Shown: positions 1 to 8,818 of the stretch, piece by piece
Layout: every line of letters begins with the position of its first letter
Position numbering within the stretch: position 1 is the stretch's first letter
Assembly: GCA_019358835.1 (NCBI GenBank)
Contig: JAHHIH010000003.1
Span: 1 to 64,000 of the forward strand
Direction of reading: 5' to 3'
DNA: 64,000 nt
Origin: Tildeniella torsiva UHER 1998/13D
GTDB lineage: Bacteria > Cyanobacteriota > Cyanobacteriia > Phormidesmidales > Phormidesmidaceae
The notes under the pieces: model-generated
What the model was told of the DNA's origin: nothing
The model's database searches: none
The model's input: only the letters and a program-made list of their open reading frames with translations
Made by a program: the position numbers and the translations under genes

Positions 1-521
1 GGCTTTGTTTCTAGACTATGTAGTTGTCGAGGTTCGCTGCATCCCTCGGTGAAGAACTCGTTCGAGTCGTTTCCCTCAGGCGCTTTACTAATATAAGGCC
101 GATAAGCGATGGTGTCAACTACTTGAGACTATTTTGTTCCCGCGCCCTAAACCCCTTGCACCCCAAGGGGTTTCGCGTTTTTTGCGTGGCCTAAACTCGC
201 CTCTTCCAAAAACTATTTTCAAAAAAACTCTCGCTAGACGCTGCATCTGGCGGTCGAAAGTCAATCAGCAACAGCACCCCTAGCGTGCCGAAAAGCTACC
301 TGTGCTCGAATTAAGGGCTTTAAGGGGGCATCAAAAGCAACCTGTAATCCCATATACAGACAGTGCCCAAAAAGGTTCTCTGTTTTGCAGTGCTGCTGGC
401 GCACGGACTAAAAGCAACTCTCTAAGAACCAAGCAGAGGATCTCTCAGCGCTGGGGGCATGTTTGTTGAATACTATTTAGAGGCAATGAGTATGGGTCTG
501 GGTTCGTAACCGGGGGGAGTT
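1..521. other. Left-edge intergenic region upstream of glyQ
   Basis: No coding region of convincing length was seen here. The first 96 bases are open in frame 1 on the + strand and end at TAA (94-96), but the translation matches nothing I recognise, so they may be a 3' end, a leader or nothing. A terminator-like hairpin follows at 149-173, which suggests that a transcript enters from the left. Bases 174-510 are A/T-richer and presumably hold the glyQ promoter, although no convincing -35/-10 pair was found. Confidence 0.4.
149..185 (+). terminator. Rho-independent terminator for a gene left of the window
   Basis: A 10-bp perfect stem (AAACCCCTTG at 149-158, CAAGGGGTTT at 164-173) closes a 5-nt loop and is followed by TTTCGCG and a run of six T. 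No gene that it terminates lies inside the window, so it probably belongs to the one to the left. Confidence 0.6.
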
Positions 522-1409
522 GTGCATTTTCAATCTGTGATTGCAACGCTGAATGATTTTTGGGCTAAGCAGGGCTGCGTGATTATGCAGCCCTACGACA
601 CGGAGAAGGGGGCGGGGACGAAGAGCCCCCATACGTTTTTGCGGGCGCTGGGGCCAGAGCCTTGGTCGGTGGCCTATGCAGAACCCTGTCGGAGACCGGC
701 CGATGGGCGCTACGGGGAGAACCCGAACCGCTATCAGCATTATTTTCAGTACCAGGTGTTGATTAAGCCATCGCCTGAAAACATCCAGGAGACTTATATA
801 GAGTCGCTGCGGGCGTTGGGGATCAAACCGGAAGACCACGATATTCGATTTGTGGAAGATAACTGGGAAGATGCGGCGGTGGGCGCTTGGGGCGTGGGTT
901 GGGAAGTGTGGCTGGATGGGATGGAGATTACCCAGTTCACCTATTTCCAGCAGTGTGGGGGGATTGACTGCCGCCCGGTGTCGATTGAGCTGACCTATGG
1001 GCTAGAGCGGTTGACGATGTATTTGCAGGAGGTGGATGCGATCGCCAAGATTCAGTGGAACGATCAGCTCACCTATGGCGATATCTATATGCAGGCGGAG
1101 GTCGAGAACTCGACGTACAATTTTGAGGCTTCAAATCCAGAACTGCTGTTCACGCTGTTTGATTTGTACCAGCAGGAAGCAGAACAGCTGATGGATCGAG
1201 GGCTGGTGCTGCCAAGTTATGACTATGTTCTGAAGTGCTCACACACATTTAATCTGCTGGATGCGCGAGGCGTGATTTCGGTAACAGAGCGCACCCGATA
1301 CATTCGCCAAGTACGAGGATTAGCCCGACGAGTGGCGCAGCTTTACCTAGAACAACGGGAGAAGCTAGGGTTTCCCCTGTTGGCAAGTGAGCAGCAGAAT
1401 GTAGCTTAG
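522..1409 (+). CDS. glyQ: Glycyl-tRNA synthetase alpha subunit
   Basis: Class IIc aminoacyl-tRNA synthetase alpha chain. It forms an alpha2beta2 enzyme with GlyS that charges tRNA-Gly in the cytoplasm; the alpha chain holds the adenylation core. At 295 residues it has the family's usual length. Family hallmarks include [11 protein letters not shown] near the N-terminus, [17 protein letters not shown]-like text (here [17 protein letters not shown]) around residues 55-70, and [18 protein letters not shown] in the middle. The start is GTG; a G-rich ribosome-binding site (511-518) lies only 2 nt before it, which is unusually close, but the N-terminus [14 protein letters not shown] matches the family. 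glyS is not in the window, as is common in cyanobacteria where the two genes are unlinked. The assignment is secure. Confidence 0.97.
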   Translation: MHFQSVIATLNDFWAKQGCVIMQPYDTEKGAGTKSPHTFLRALGPEPWSVAYAEPCRRPADGRYGENPNRYQHYFQYQVLIKPSPENIQETYIESLRALGIKPEDHDIRFVEDNWEDAAVGAWGVGWEVWLDGMEITQFTYFQQCGGIDCRPVSIELTYGLERLTMYLQEVDAIAKIQWNDQLTYGDIYMQAEVENSTYNFEASNPELLFTLFDLYQQEAEQLMDRGLVLPSYDYVLKCSHTFNLLDARGVISVTERTRYIRQVRGLARRVAQLYLEQREKLGFPLLASEQQNVA

Positions 1410-1424
1410 AAAACTGCCTTAGCG

Positions 1425-1462
1425 AAGAAGGCGTCTCCACAAATTTGAAGACGCCTTCTTTG
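1425..1462. terminator. Terminator between convergent glyQ and aminotransferase genes
   Basis: A 12-bp perfect stem (1425-1436 with 1449-1460) and a 12-nt loop are followed by TTTG on the + strand. The inverted repeat sits 15 bp after the glyQ stop and 33 bp beyond the end of the convergent aminotransferase gene, so it could act on both transcripts. The T-tract is better for glyQ. Confidence 0.7.
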
Positions 1463-1493
1463 TTGGCTATGGGGTAATCAGCGACTTGACGCG

Positions 1494-2660
1494 TTAAGCC
1501 AATTGACGCAGCACTGTCCCCAATGCGTGTAACAGGGCATCGACATGCTTTGTCTGGCTGTTGTAGCCCATGAGGCCAATTCGCCACACCTTGCCCCCAA
1601 GTTCTCCAAGACCACCGCCGACTTCGATGTTGTAATCGGCCATAAGTTGACGGCCAACAGCTTTGGCATCGACGCCGTCTGGTACGCGTACGGTAGTTAG
1701 GGTAGGTAGACGAAGGGATTCTTCGACGTGACAGGTGAGGCCGAGATCCGCTAACCCTTGCCAAAAGTAGGTGGCGGTTTGTTGATGACGCTGCCAACGG
1801 GCCTCTAGGCCTTCTTCAGCTAGTAACCGAAGAGCTTCACGCAGGGCATAGGTGAGGTTGACTGGTGCAGTGTGGTGATAAACCCGCTCTGGCCCCCAGT
1901 ATTTCCGCAGCAGGGCTGCATCGAGGTACCAGTTGGCGACAGGCTGGCGACGGCGCTCTAGCTTGGCGACAGCCCTAGGACTCATGGTGAAGGGAGAGAT
2001 ACCTGGGGCGCAGCTCAATCCCTTTTGGCTACAGCTATAGGCTAGGTCTACCTGCCAGTTATCAAGAAAAATCGGTACCCCCCCCAGGCTGGTGACGGTG
2101 TCAACCAGCAGCAAGCAGTCATGGTTAGCGCAGGCAGCACCTAAACCGTCGAGGGGCTGGCGGACTCCGGTGGAGGTTTCGGCATGGACGATCGCCAGCA
2201 CCGCAGGCCGATGTTCATCTAGGGCAGCAGTCAGTTCCGCTAGCGTAAAAGCTTCGCCCCAGGATCGGTGAATGGTGACAACGTCGGCTCCATAGCGCTG
2301 GGCCATATCAACTAGGCGGTGGCCAAAGTAGCCTTTGACCGCAACGAGGACGCGATCGCCCGGTTCAACAGCATTGGCGATCGTGGCCTCCATCGCCGCC
2401 GACCCCGTACCCGCCACGGCGTAGGTGAGGGGGTTCGTCGTTTGCCAGGTATAGCGCAGCAGATCTTGAACCTCATCCATCATGGTTAAATAGGCGGCAT
2501 CTAGGTGGCCGATGGGCTGCTGGTTCATAGCGGCAATGACACGGGGGTCAGCATTACTCGGGCCGGGGCCTAACAACAGCCGTTCGGGTACCGTTAGGGG
2601 CGGGAGCGATACTGGCGGTGCCAGCCGAACAGAAAGATTTGAGGATAGGGTGGTTGCCAT
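1494..2660 (-). CDS. Class V aminotransferase (alanine/serine-glyoxylate type)
   Basis: Pyridoxal-phosphate aminotransferase of the AGXT/PucG-like class V group, 388 residues from the preferred start. It probably transfers an amino group from alanine or serine to glyoxylate, which in cyanobacteria would serve photorespiratory glycolate recycling. The N-terminal LLLGPGPSNADPRV motif is typical, and the PLP lysine lies in SQKGLSCAPG near residue 190. GTGSAAMEA supplies the cofactor phosphate-binding loop. I chose ATG at 2658-2660; a TTG six codons upstream is possible but adds nothing conserved. The gene is alone, convergent with glyQ. The class is certain; the exact amino donor cannot be read from sequence. 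Confidence 0.9.
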   Translation of the reverse strand: MATTLSSNLSVRLAPPVSLPPLTVPERLLLGPGPSNADPRVIAAMNQQPIGHLDAAYLTMMDEVQDLLRYTWQTTNPLTYAVAGTGSAAMEATIANAVEPGDRVLVAVKGYFGHRLVDMAQRYGADVVTIHRSWGEAFTLAELTAALDEHRPAVLAIVHAETSTGVRQPLDGLGAACANHDCLLLVDTVTSLGGVPIFLDNWQVDLAYSCSQKGLSCAPGISPFTMSPRAVAKLERRRQPVANWYLDAALLRKYWGPERVYHHTAPVNLTYALREALRLLAEEGLEARWQRHQQTATYFWQGLADLGLTCHVEESLRLPTLTTVRVPDGVDAKAVGRQLMADYNIEVGGGLGELGGKVWRIGLMGYNSQTKHVDALLHALGTVLRQLA

Positions 2661-2783
2661 GGGTAACACCGAAGACAATAGAGGGCTGAACCGAATGAAT
2701 GAACTGGCTTTATTCTCCTATGGATGCGGCATTCTGTAGTGTTGAACACACCGGCAGAACCTGAGCTCAGGATCGGTCTGGGT

Positions 2784-4244
2784 CTAAGCTCCAGGATCTA
2801 GAGCCTTTAGCCAAACGACAAACAAAACGCCGGGGTTTTTAGGGTAATTAGCCGCTTCTGGCGGTAGCCACGGCGTGCCTTGAACCGGGCTAATGAGATC
2901 GATGTGCCCCCCCATGCCCTGTACTAGATCTTGCACAATTGCTAGACCCAAACCCGTACCGGGAACCTGGCCCTGGGCCTGAACGCCGCGAAAATAGCGG
3001 GTAAACAGCTGGGCCTGATCGCCAGGGGGAATACCGGCACCGGTATCGCCGATAGCAATGCCCTGAAACATCTCTTCTCCTAGCCGCTGCCCTAGCCCAG
3101 CGAAGACCCAAACCAGGGAGCCAGCAGGTGCATATTTCAGGGCATTGTCGAGCAGGTTGTAGAGCACTTCTGCCAGGGCCGCAGCGTCTAGCCAAACCGG
3201 GGGTAGGGGGTTAGGAATGTGGTGTACGAGGTGCAATCCTCGCTCATGGGCCAGGGGCGCGATCGACTGCACTAGCGGAATGGCAACCTCAGCGATCGCC
3301 CCAGGCTGCACCGTGAGCGATCGCCCCAGGCCATGCCTCATCTCTGGGTTTGAGGTGTTTGAGGGACGACCTTGGAGCATCGTCGGAGCTCGGTTCAACG
3401 GCGCTACATCGCTATCAATGACAACGCTGGGGCGATCGCCCGACTCACGGGTTGAGCCCGGTAGCAGCAGTCTACCAACCGGTGGCGTAGTGGCCTGCTC
3501 CAGGGTTTCATCTCCTTCGGCAACGGCGGTATCAAAGTGCTGAGCCAGATCTTGCAGTCGCCGACTCTCGCGAACAATGCCTTCGGCAATAGGTCGATTG
3601 GTGTCTTCGGGAGGCAACCGTTTGACCATCAACTTGCCGAAGGTTTGCAGCGCCGTGAGCGGATTGCGAAACTGATGCAGCAGATCGTGGAAGGTTTCAG
3701 ACTGATCGGCCTGGTTGAGCTGGCGCTGGTTGAGCTGGCGCTGAAGCCACTGATTGCGTTGATCCATCACGCAGGCGATCGCCAGCGTACTGGCAACTTG
3801 CTCCGCCTGACGATAATCGTCTGACGTCCATGGTAGAGCTTCACGGGTGCTCACGATCATGCCGATTACTACGCCATCGTGGGCCAACGGCAGTACCAAG
3901 GGGTATGTCGTCAGTTCAGACTCCATACCCTGCCGCCGTTTGCCAGGCTCTAGCCCAAACGGTGGTGTGAGCGAACCTGGTTCTGGAGATGGCGCGATTG
4001 GGGGTTGTGTACTGGCATTGGCTTCACTGGTGGTATCGGATACCGCCAGCAGCCCTTCGCGCAGGTCTTTCCACAGGTTGGCGGTCTCGGGGTAAGCCAC
4101 CAGGGGGATAAGGGTAGGATTGATCGACTCAGCCGCCGCCTCGGCTAGGTAAACCACGGTTGAAGCCGCTCCCAAGGCCTGAGTCAGCAGCAGCACCTGG
4201 GACTGACACAGAGCGATAAATTCAGAGCTGGGAGAGCCAATCAT
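2784..4244 (-). CDS. GAF-like sensor histidine kinase
   Basis: Cytoplasmic two-component sensor kinase of 486 residues with no transmembrane segment. The N-terminal 165 residues look like a degenerate GAF sensor interrupted by a Pro/Ser-rich stretch (about 70-110). A HisKA dimerisation helix follows with the phospho-acceptor at His190 in HQFRNPL; the residue after it is Gln where most kinases have Glu or Asp. The HATPase_c domain has N-box NLLDNALKYAP, G1 GDTGAGIPPG and G2 GTGLGLAIV. Between HisKA and HATPase lies a roughly 100-residue insert of low conservation. The helix before His190 contains an exact 15-bp tandem duplication (3711-3740) that duplicates five residues (NQRQL/LNQRQ). No response regulator lies next to it, so the partner is unknown. 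Confidence 0.88.
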   Translation of the reverse strand: MIGSPSSEFIALCQSQVLLLTQALGAASTVVYLAEAAAESINPTLIPLVAYPETANLWKDLREGLLAVSDTTSEANASTQPPIAPSPEPGSLTPPFGLEPGKRRQGMESELTTYPLVLPLAHDGVVIGMIVSTREALPWTSDDYRQAEQVASTLAIACVMDQRNQWLQRQLNQRQLNQADQSETFHDLLHQFRNPLTALQTFGKLMVKRLPPEDTNRPIAEGIVRESRRLQDLAQHFDTAVAEGDETLEQATTPPVGRLLLPGSTRESGDRPSVVIDSDVAPLNRAPTMLQGRPSNTSNPEMRHGLGRSLTVQPGAIAEVAIPLVQSIAPLAHERGLHLVHHIPNPLPPVWLDAAALAEVLYNLLDNALKYAPAGSLVWVFAGLGQRLGEEMFQGIAIGDTGAGIPPGDQAQLFTRYFRGVQAQGQVPGTGLGLAIVQDLVQGMGGHIDLISPVQGTPWLPPEAANYPKNPGVLFVVWLKALDPGA

Positions 4245-4487
4245 GGCGGCGCAACATAAGAGTGTGACGGAAGAAAAATTAAAGTTTTGTCAATTTTTTA
4301 ACAATTCTGTTCAGGCTAGATCTGTTCAGACACCCTTGTATCCTTTATAGGCCTTGGCATCCAGAGGTTTTAGGCTGATTTTTAAGAGAAGTTGAAATTC
4401 TTATTTTGAGCCTATATACTTGGCCTGGTTAACAAATTTTGTAACCGAAACTACATCCAAATATCCACTGAGAGGGAGGTAGGCAAC

Positions 4488-4814
4488 TTGGCAAGGAGAC
4501 GCAAGCGTAAGAGTCGTCGTCGCTTAGAAGGCCGTCGCATTTTAGAAGCTGTTCCTCAGTATAGTATTGAGAGCGGCAACGAAAAACCCGTAACCGCAGC
4601 TCGGAATTTCATCCATTCCGAGGGCATTGCCCCCCCAGCCCTGCTGCTGGTTAAGCGGAACGAGCACACCACCGACCGGTACTTTTGGGCCGAGAAGGGT
4701 TTGTTTGGTGCCCAGTACGTGGAAGAGAATCATTTTCTCTTTCCCAGTCTGCGGGTGCTGCTCGGCGAAGAAGATGAAGAAAACGCCTCAGTTCTAGAGA
4801 CCTTGACTCACTAA
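4488..4814 (+). CDS. DUF3155 family protein
   Basis: Small basic protein of 108 residues belonging to DUF3155, a family known from cyanobacteria without an assigned function. The N-terminus is extremely rich in Arg and Lys (MARRRKRKSRRR), which suggests nucleic-acid or ribosome contact, while the C-terminus is acidic (EEDEEN). The start is TTG at 4488, supported by a strong Shine-Dalgarno GGGAGGT (4474-4480) seven bases upstream; no ATG precedes it in frame. It is a single gene closed by a clear terminator. Its role is unknown. Confidence 0.85.
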   Translation: MARRRKRKSRRRLEGRRILEAVPQYSIESGNEKPVTAARNFIHSEGIAPPALLLVKRNEHTTDRYFWAEKGLFGAQYVEENHFLFPSLRVLLGEEDEENASVLETLTH

Positions 4815-4881
4815 GGTAACTGTTCTGGTTGTGAGCATCTGCTTTACCGATGTCTCCGTCAGCATTACCGTTTATCTAGAG

Positions 4882-4910
4882 AAAGCTAGCCCAAGGGCTA
4901 GCTTTTTTTT
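4882..4910 (+). terminator. Rho-independent terminator after the DUF3155 gene
   Basis: AAAGCTAGCCC (4882-4892) pairs with GGGCTAGCTTT (4895-4905) and the T-run continues to 4910. Strong stem and an eight-T tract make this one of the clearest terminators in the window. Confidence 0.9.
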
Positions 4911-4914
4911 GGCC

Positions 4915-5445
4915 CTAGGGATCGAAACCTTGATTTAGGGCAATCAGCTCATCGCGGTGGGCTGTAATTGCAACCTGGGCGATCGCCCCCTCTGCCGGAC
5001 TATCGAGCGCCGCATCGGGCCGAACCTCTAACCGAATCTCCTCATCGCGATCGGAGCCGCGCCAGTAGAACCACCCCGCCCCTGGGCTGAGCGCTAGCAG
5101 TCCCAAAAAAATAGCGCCATAGGCTGGCCACAGATTGGCCAGTACGAGGGCAAAGCAGAGAGTTCCCACGGCGGCCAGCAGGGTTAAAAATCCCGCCAAA
5201 AATAAGCTGGGGCGGACTCTACCCCGCAGGGTAATGCGCTGTGGTTCAGCTTCAGCGGCGACCACCGTATAGGCCCGCCCTTCAAAGTAGGTGGTTAGGT
5301 TTTGCAGCAGAGCGAGGGGATCTATGGGGCGCGCTAGCGTCAGGGTTTCGATGCGGTCTTTGGTGGAAGCACGAATAAAAAAAACTAACCCCACTATCAT
5401 CAGTAGGGTCAGCAACAATGTCGAATAGATTACGGTATTAGTCAC
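4915..5445 (-). CDS. Cofactor assembly of complex C subunit B-like protein
   Basis: Membrane protein of 176 residues with one N-terminal hydrophobic segment (about 5-23) and a pair of segments around residues 78-125. Length and layout fit the CCB-type proteins found in cyanobacteria and chloroplasts, which help attach haem c(i) covalently to cytochrome b6 of the b6f complex in the thylakoid membrane. The match rests on my recollection of the family (CCB1/DUF3529 type) rather than on a catalytic motif, so the subtype is uncertain. The PadR gene lies 72 bp upstream on the same strand and may share a transcript. Confidence 0.55.
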   Translation of the reverse strand: MTNTVIYSTLLLTLLMIVGLVFFIRASTKDRIETLTLARPIDPLALLQNLTTYFEGRAYTVVAAEAEPQRITLRGRVRPSLFLAGFLTLLAAVGTLCFALVLANLWPAYGAIFLGLLALSPGAGWFYWRGSDRDEEIRLEVRPDAALDSPAEGAIAQVAITAHRDELIALNQGFDP

Positions 5446-5517
5446 GCCAGGCCATGCAAAGCTACCTCTCTAGGGTACGGAATGATGGATCATTCAGGTA
5501 GGCCTGGCAGGGCTGAT

Positions 5518-5907
5518 TCATCGGTGCGGGGCAGAGTAGGCTGGGCTTTGGGCGCAAGCAGGCCGGGCGGGGTCGCCCATATAGGTTTTCCAAAATTCGG
5601 CCAGTTCTTCGGCCTGAAGCCGCCAGTCAGGGTTAAGACGATACATGCGGCGGGGCCGACCCCGACCTTCTACTTTTTTCCAGTAGCCGTCAATGGCGTT
5701 TTCGTCCTCCAGAAACTTAAGTGCCCCGTAAAGCACCGTGTCTGACAGACGATAGTGGGGATACTGGTGGGTTAACCGCTGAATTAACTCGGTGCCGTAG
5801 GAGTCTTGCTGGAGCAATACCGATAACACGTAGCAAACGGCAAGCTCTTTGTTGAGGTAAATTGGCGGTGGATCCTCGAAGAACTGATAAATATCCTCAA
5901 ATTTCAT
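5518..5907 (-). CDS. PadR family transcriptional regulator
   Basis: Winged-helix regulator of 129 residues. The N-terminal 90 residues show the PadR pattern: a helix with LAVCYVLSVLLQQDSYGTELI, a recognition region around YRLSDTVLYGALKFLEDENAI, and the wing GYWKKVEGRGRPRRMYRLN. The C-terminal dimerisation helix is short, as in cyanobacterial PadR-like proteins. It is followed on the same strand, after 72 bp, by the complex C assembly gene. A hairpin formed by GCCAGGCC (5446-5453) and GGCCTGGC (5501-5508) lies in the gap and could be an operator or attenuator. Ligand and targets are unknown. Confidence 0.87.
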   Translation of the reverse strand: MKFEDIYQFFEDPPPIYLNKELAVCYVLSVLLQQDSYGTELIQRLTHQYPHYRLSDTVLYGALKFLEDENAIDGYWKKVEGRGRPRRMYRLNPDWRLQAEELAEFWKTYMGDPARPACAQSPAYSAPHR

Positions 5908-6016
5908 GGGATCGCTCCAGGTGTATTTAAAGTTTGCCTGCCCTAGGACAGGACAGAGTTAAAAGCAACCTATTAGCAGCCGACAGATTTGTAGGTTAAT
6001 TCTAAGCACAGGTGAT

Positions 6017-6037
6017 CCCCACAGTATCGAAGTGGGG
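6017..6037. other. Hairpin between the DUF3084 and PadR genes
   Basis: CCCCAC (6017-6022) and GTGGGG (6032-6037) form a short GC stem with a 9-nt loop in the 213-bp gap. It lacks a T-tract on either strand, so it is not a convincing intrinsic terminator. Confidence 0.3.
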
Positions 6038-6120
6038 GCATATGGTAACTATCTGCAAATTTTTTTAGACATTATTAAATATTCGCCGCCAAAGATAATT
6101 TAATTGGATCCCTTTTCGCC

Positions 6121-7545
6121 CTAAGATTCGCCTGGGGTACGGCGATTTAGGAGCTGATCGCGGCTACCGCCTAAAGGATTATTCAATTCACCGGTCTGAA
6201 ATAGAATTCGTCCGTCACGCACCGCCGCCAGCTGAATCTGAACTGGCCCTGCCGTGAAGATATCGGTAGCCGCGATCGCCTGGAGTTCGACAGCTTGGCC
6301 CGATTGCTGCACCGTTTCTAAGAAGTTCAGCACGGTCTCTGGCCGGTTGTCGGCCACTTGTAGTGTGTCGCTCACAACCCCATCCTGCCGGGCCCGGAAC
6401 TGAGCCGCCGCCAGCAGCAGATTGAGGCGCTCGACTAGCTGGCGATCGCCCAGGGGAGGAGGGTCGAGGGTAACGGTCGCCAATCGCTCGCCCAGGGCGT
6501 ACACCTGCTGATTGGGGGTGGCGTCGATGAAGACCTGTACGCAAGGCTCACCTTGCTGCACCACACAGGGCTCACCCGTGATGTAGTTGGCCGCAGAGAG
6601 CAGCCGCACCACGTAGTCTTCGCCCGTAGATAGGCGATCAATCAGCGCCTCGACTTCGCGGTTGCCGATCAGTAAAATTTGCTGGTCGATCAAAGCCCCA
6701 GGGGCAATGGCCCGAGATACCAGGCGGTTGGCCTCGAGGAGAAAGCCCGTGACAAACTCCTCGGCCTGCTCTCGATTTTCGGCCCGTCCCTGCCCCACTA
6801 AAATTTCCTGGTTGCGGTTGAGCGCAATATTGCCCCTAAACAACCCCTGGTATTGCGTTTGCAGAACGGCTACCTGCTGCTCTAAAAAGTCTTGCTCGGC
6901 TTCTAGGCTGGTGAGGCTGCGCTCGCGCTGGGCGATCGCCCGATCGCGATCGGCAATCTGCACGTCTAGTTCGGCGATGGCGCGATCGCGATCGGCAATC
7001 TGGCGGCCAATAGTGGCCTGCTGCCGCAGCAGACTATCGCGCTGCACCCGCAGCACATCCGTCGACTGGCGCAGGGTAGCGGCCTGCTGAGACACAGCAT
7101 CTAGCTGACTGAGGGTTTGGCGCAGTTGCCCCTCAGTGGCCTCCTGCTGGGCTACAGCCTGATTGAGCGATTGGTTAGTGTCCTGCAGTCGCGTCAGGGC
7201 TCGCTGCCGTTCGTCGGTAGCCGACTTCAAATCGGCTTCTACACTCTCCTGGGTAGACTGAGCCTGAGCAAGATCGGCTTCAGCACTTGCCAGATCATCC
7301 TGAATCTTACCCAGCTCAAATACTCCGGTGCGCAGCTGACTACTCACCCCAAATAGCAGAGCCAGCGTAGACGCCGAAATCACGCTGCCGGTGGCAATGC
7401 TCACTAAGGTGGCGGTTTGTCGAGGGCGCAGGTTGAACAAGCTGAGACGCGCTTTGCCCACCTTGGTGCCCACGCGATCGCCCAGAGTAGCAATAAAGCC
7501 CCCCAGAATTAAAACCGCCAAAATCAATACGTAACCAGAAACCAT
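6121..7545 (-). CDS. DUF3084 family membrane-anchored coiled-coil protein
   Basis: 474-residue protein of DUF3084, a cyanobacterial family of unknown role. Two N-terminal hydrophobic segments (about 3-22 and 45-70) anchor it, and the intervening RVGTKVGKARLSLFNLRPRQ is the conserved part of the family. Residues about 78-230 are a long coiled coil rich in Gln, Arg, Ala and Asp. Inside it a 14-residue unit (QIADRDRAIAELDV / QIADRDRAIAQRER) is duplicated; the corresponding 20-bp DNA (6941-6960 and 6983-7002) is identical and overlaps HIP1-like GCGATCGC. The C-terminal 240 residues form a globular domain that carries two Cys. It stands alone downstream of ntcA. Confidence 0.85.
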   Translation of the reverse strand: MVSGYVLILAVLILGGFIATLGDRVGTKVGKARLSLFNLRPRQTATLVSIATGSVISASTLALLFGVSSQLRTGVFELGKIQDDLASAEADLAQAQSTQESVEADLKSATDERQRALTRLQDTNQSLNQAVAQQEATEGQLRQTLSQLDAVSQQAATLRQSTDVLRVQRDSLLRQQATIGRQIADRDRAIAELDVQIADRDRAIAQRERSLTSLEAEQDFLEQQVAVLQTQYQGLFRGNIALNRNQEILVGQGRAENREQAEEFVTGFLLEANRLVSRAIAPGALIDQQILLIGNREVEALIDRLSTGEDYVVRLLSAANYITGEPCVVQQGEPCVQVFIDATPNQQVYALGERLATVTLDPPPLGDRQLVERLNLLLAAAQFRARQDGVVSDTLQVADNRPETVLNFLETVQQSGQAVELQAIAATDIFTAGPVQIQLAAVRDGRILFQTGELNNPLGGSRDQLLNRRTPGES

Positions 7546-7662
7546 GCACCAGCCACAGGGGAGTTTGCACCTACTCTACTGCATGGGTTGAGACCCTGGA
7601 CGCCTCAATATTGCCGGTAGCTAGGTTGGCTACCCAACCCAGTAAGCCCAGCCAAACCTGCA

Positions 7663-8334
7663 CTAAGTAAACTGCTGACTCAGATTGACCGGATCATGCA
7701 CAGTAATCTTCTTTTTATAAATAGAGATCATGCCTTCCTGCCGCAGGTCTCCCAACAGGCGAGTTACGGTCACTCGGGTAGAACCAATGGCCTCGGCAAT
7801 CGCTTGGTGAGAGAGCTTCAGGTCGATGGTGATGCCGTCCTGGCTGGGCACGCCAAAATCGCGGCAGAGAATCAGCAAGAAACTCACCAGGCGAGAGCCC
7901 ATGTCTCGGTGGGCCAGGGTTTCAATCATCATCTCAGTCTGCAAGATTCGAGAAGATAGGCCTCTCAGCATCAGCAAAGCCAATTCAGGGTTTTCTTCTA
8001 GCGCCTGCTCAACCTGCTCGATGGGCACCGACAACAGCTCTACCGGAGTAAACGCCACGGAATGATAGAAGCGATCGGAGCGATTGCCGGTAATCAGCGA
8101 TAAGACCCCAAACACGCTATTCTCTCGCAGCAGAGCGACCGTAATTTCTTCTCCGGCTTCATACACCCGCGACAGTTTGACGGCCCCTTTCAGCAGAAAA
8201 TACACCCGTTCTGCCGGATCTCCAGGAAAGAAAATAGTCTTGCCCCGCTCATAGGACTCGACTACGGGGGGAAACGCCCCCCCAGATAGCTGACGAAAAA
8301 CATTGGCAAGGGGCTTATCTTGGGTCACTACCAT
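7663..8334 (-). CDS. ntcA: Global nitrogen regulator NtcA
   Basis: Crp/Fnr-family transcription factor of 223 residues, the master nitrogen regulator of cyanobacteria. It binds 2-oxoglutarate, is helped by PipX, and recognises GTA-N8-TAC boxes. The N-terminal cyclic-nucleotide-like beta barrel (about 25-140) has [26 protein letters not shown]; the long dimer helix follows (about 120-150), and the helix-turn-helix is [24 protein letters not shown] (about 174-197), the near-invariant NtcA recognition element. Start ATG at 8332-8334. A GTA-N8-TAC motif at 8528-8541 is a candidate autoregulatory site. The gene is divergent from thrC. Confidence 0.98.
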   Translation of the reverse strand: MVVTQDKPLANVFRQLSGGAFPPVVESYERGKTIFFPGDPAERVYFLLKGAVKLSRVYEAGEEITVALLRENSVFGVLSLITGNRSDRFYHSVAFTPVELLSVPIEQVEQALEENPELALLMLRGLSSRILQTEMMIETLAHRDMGSRLVSFLLILCRDFGVPSQDGITIDLKLSHQAIAEAIGSTRVTVTRLLGDLRQEGMISIYKKKITVHDPVNLSQQFT

Positions 8335-8527
8335 AACGTTCTGCTAAGAGCATCACAGAGAGCATCTGCACTAAATTCGCCGTTCCGGTGTCGCTATGAC
8401 AGCTAGACATACAGCACAGAGCGCCTTGGGCATAAAGCATAAAGCAGTCTGAGAGGTCTGGCACGTTAGCCAATGCAAACATTCCATGACTTTAGATCAC
8501 TTAACCTCAACTGCAAGGTAGGTGTTT

Positions 8528-8541
8528 GTATACCAAGCTAC
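8528..8541. promoter_or_regulatory. Candidate NtcA-binding site
   Basis: GTA-TACCAAGC-TAC matches the GTA-N8-TAC consensus exactly. The nearest TAN3T hexamer toward ntcA (8494-8489 on the minus strand) is 33 nt away rather than the usual 22-23, so classical class II activation is not clearly supported. Such motifs occur about once per 4 kb by chance; the location upstream of ntcA, which is autoregulated in other cyanobacteria, is what favours it. Confidence 0.4.
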
Positions 8542-8705
8542 CTTATTCCGCTCAGGACTGATTTTGCAGGCCCTGCGCACTGCCTTAGGGCCTGCCCAAC
8601 CGCAGATTGGTGGCAAAACGGCAGCAATTCATAGAACAACGCGTCAGTTACTCCTAGGAAATCAGCCCTGCCAAGCAAACCGCTTTCAGATGGGAGATTC
8701 ATCCA

Positions 8706-8728
8706 TACCCGACTAAAAAAGTCGGGTA
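8706..8728 (+). other. Hairpin in the thrC leader
   Basis: TACCCGAC (8706-8713) and GTCGGGTA (8721-8728) pair perfectly around the loop TAAAAAA. It lies 90 bp before the thrC ATG and has no T-tract after it on the + strand. It could be a leader structure or an operator. Confidence 0.45.
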
Positions 8729-8818
8729 CATTTGACCAAGTATTGTTTCCAGTGTTACTTTCTGGATCAACTGAGCAAAGCTAACGATCGCTCCCAAGTA
8801 ACCGCAGTAGAGAACGCC

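Larger units (their letters stand above)
8335..8818. other. Divergent ntcA-thrC intergenic region
   Basis: This 484-bp gap holds the promoters of both genes. Visible elements are the candidate NtcA box (8528-8541) and a perfect 8-bp-stem hairpin (8706-8728). An in-frame TTG at 8732 could extend ThrC by 29 residues, but the extra residues do not resemble the family. Confidence 0.6.

Noticed and set aside
1-96. Open frame at the left edge
   Set aside because: 31 codons without a recognisable pattern; too little to call a partial gene.
4441-4454. GTA-N8-TAC motif upstream of the DUF3155 gene
   Set aside because: It lies only 33 bp before the start codon, too close for a promoter with -10 and ribosome site between, and such motifs occur by chance about once per 4 kb.
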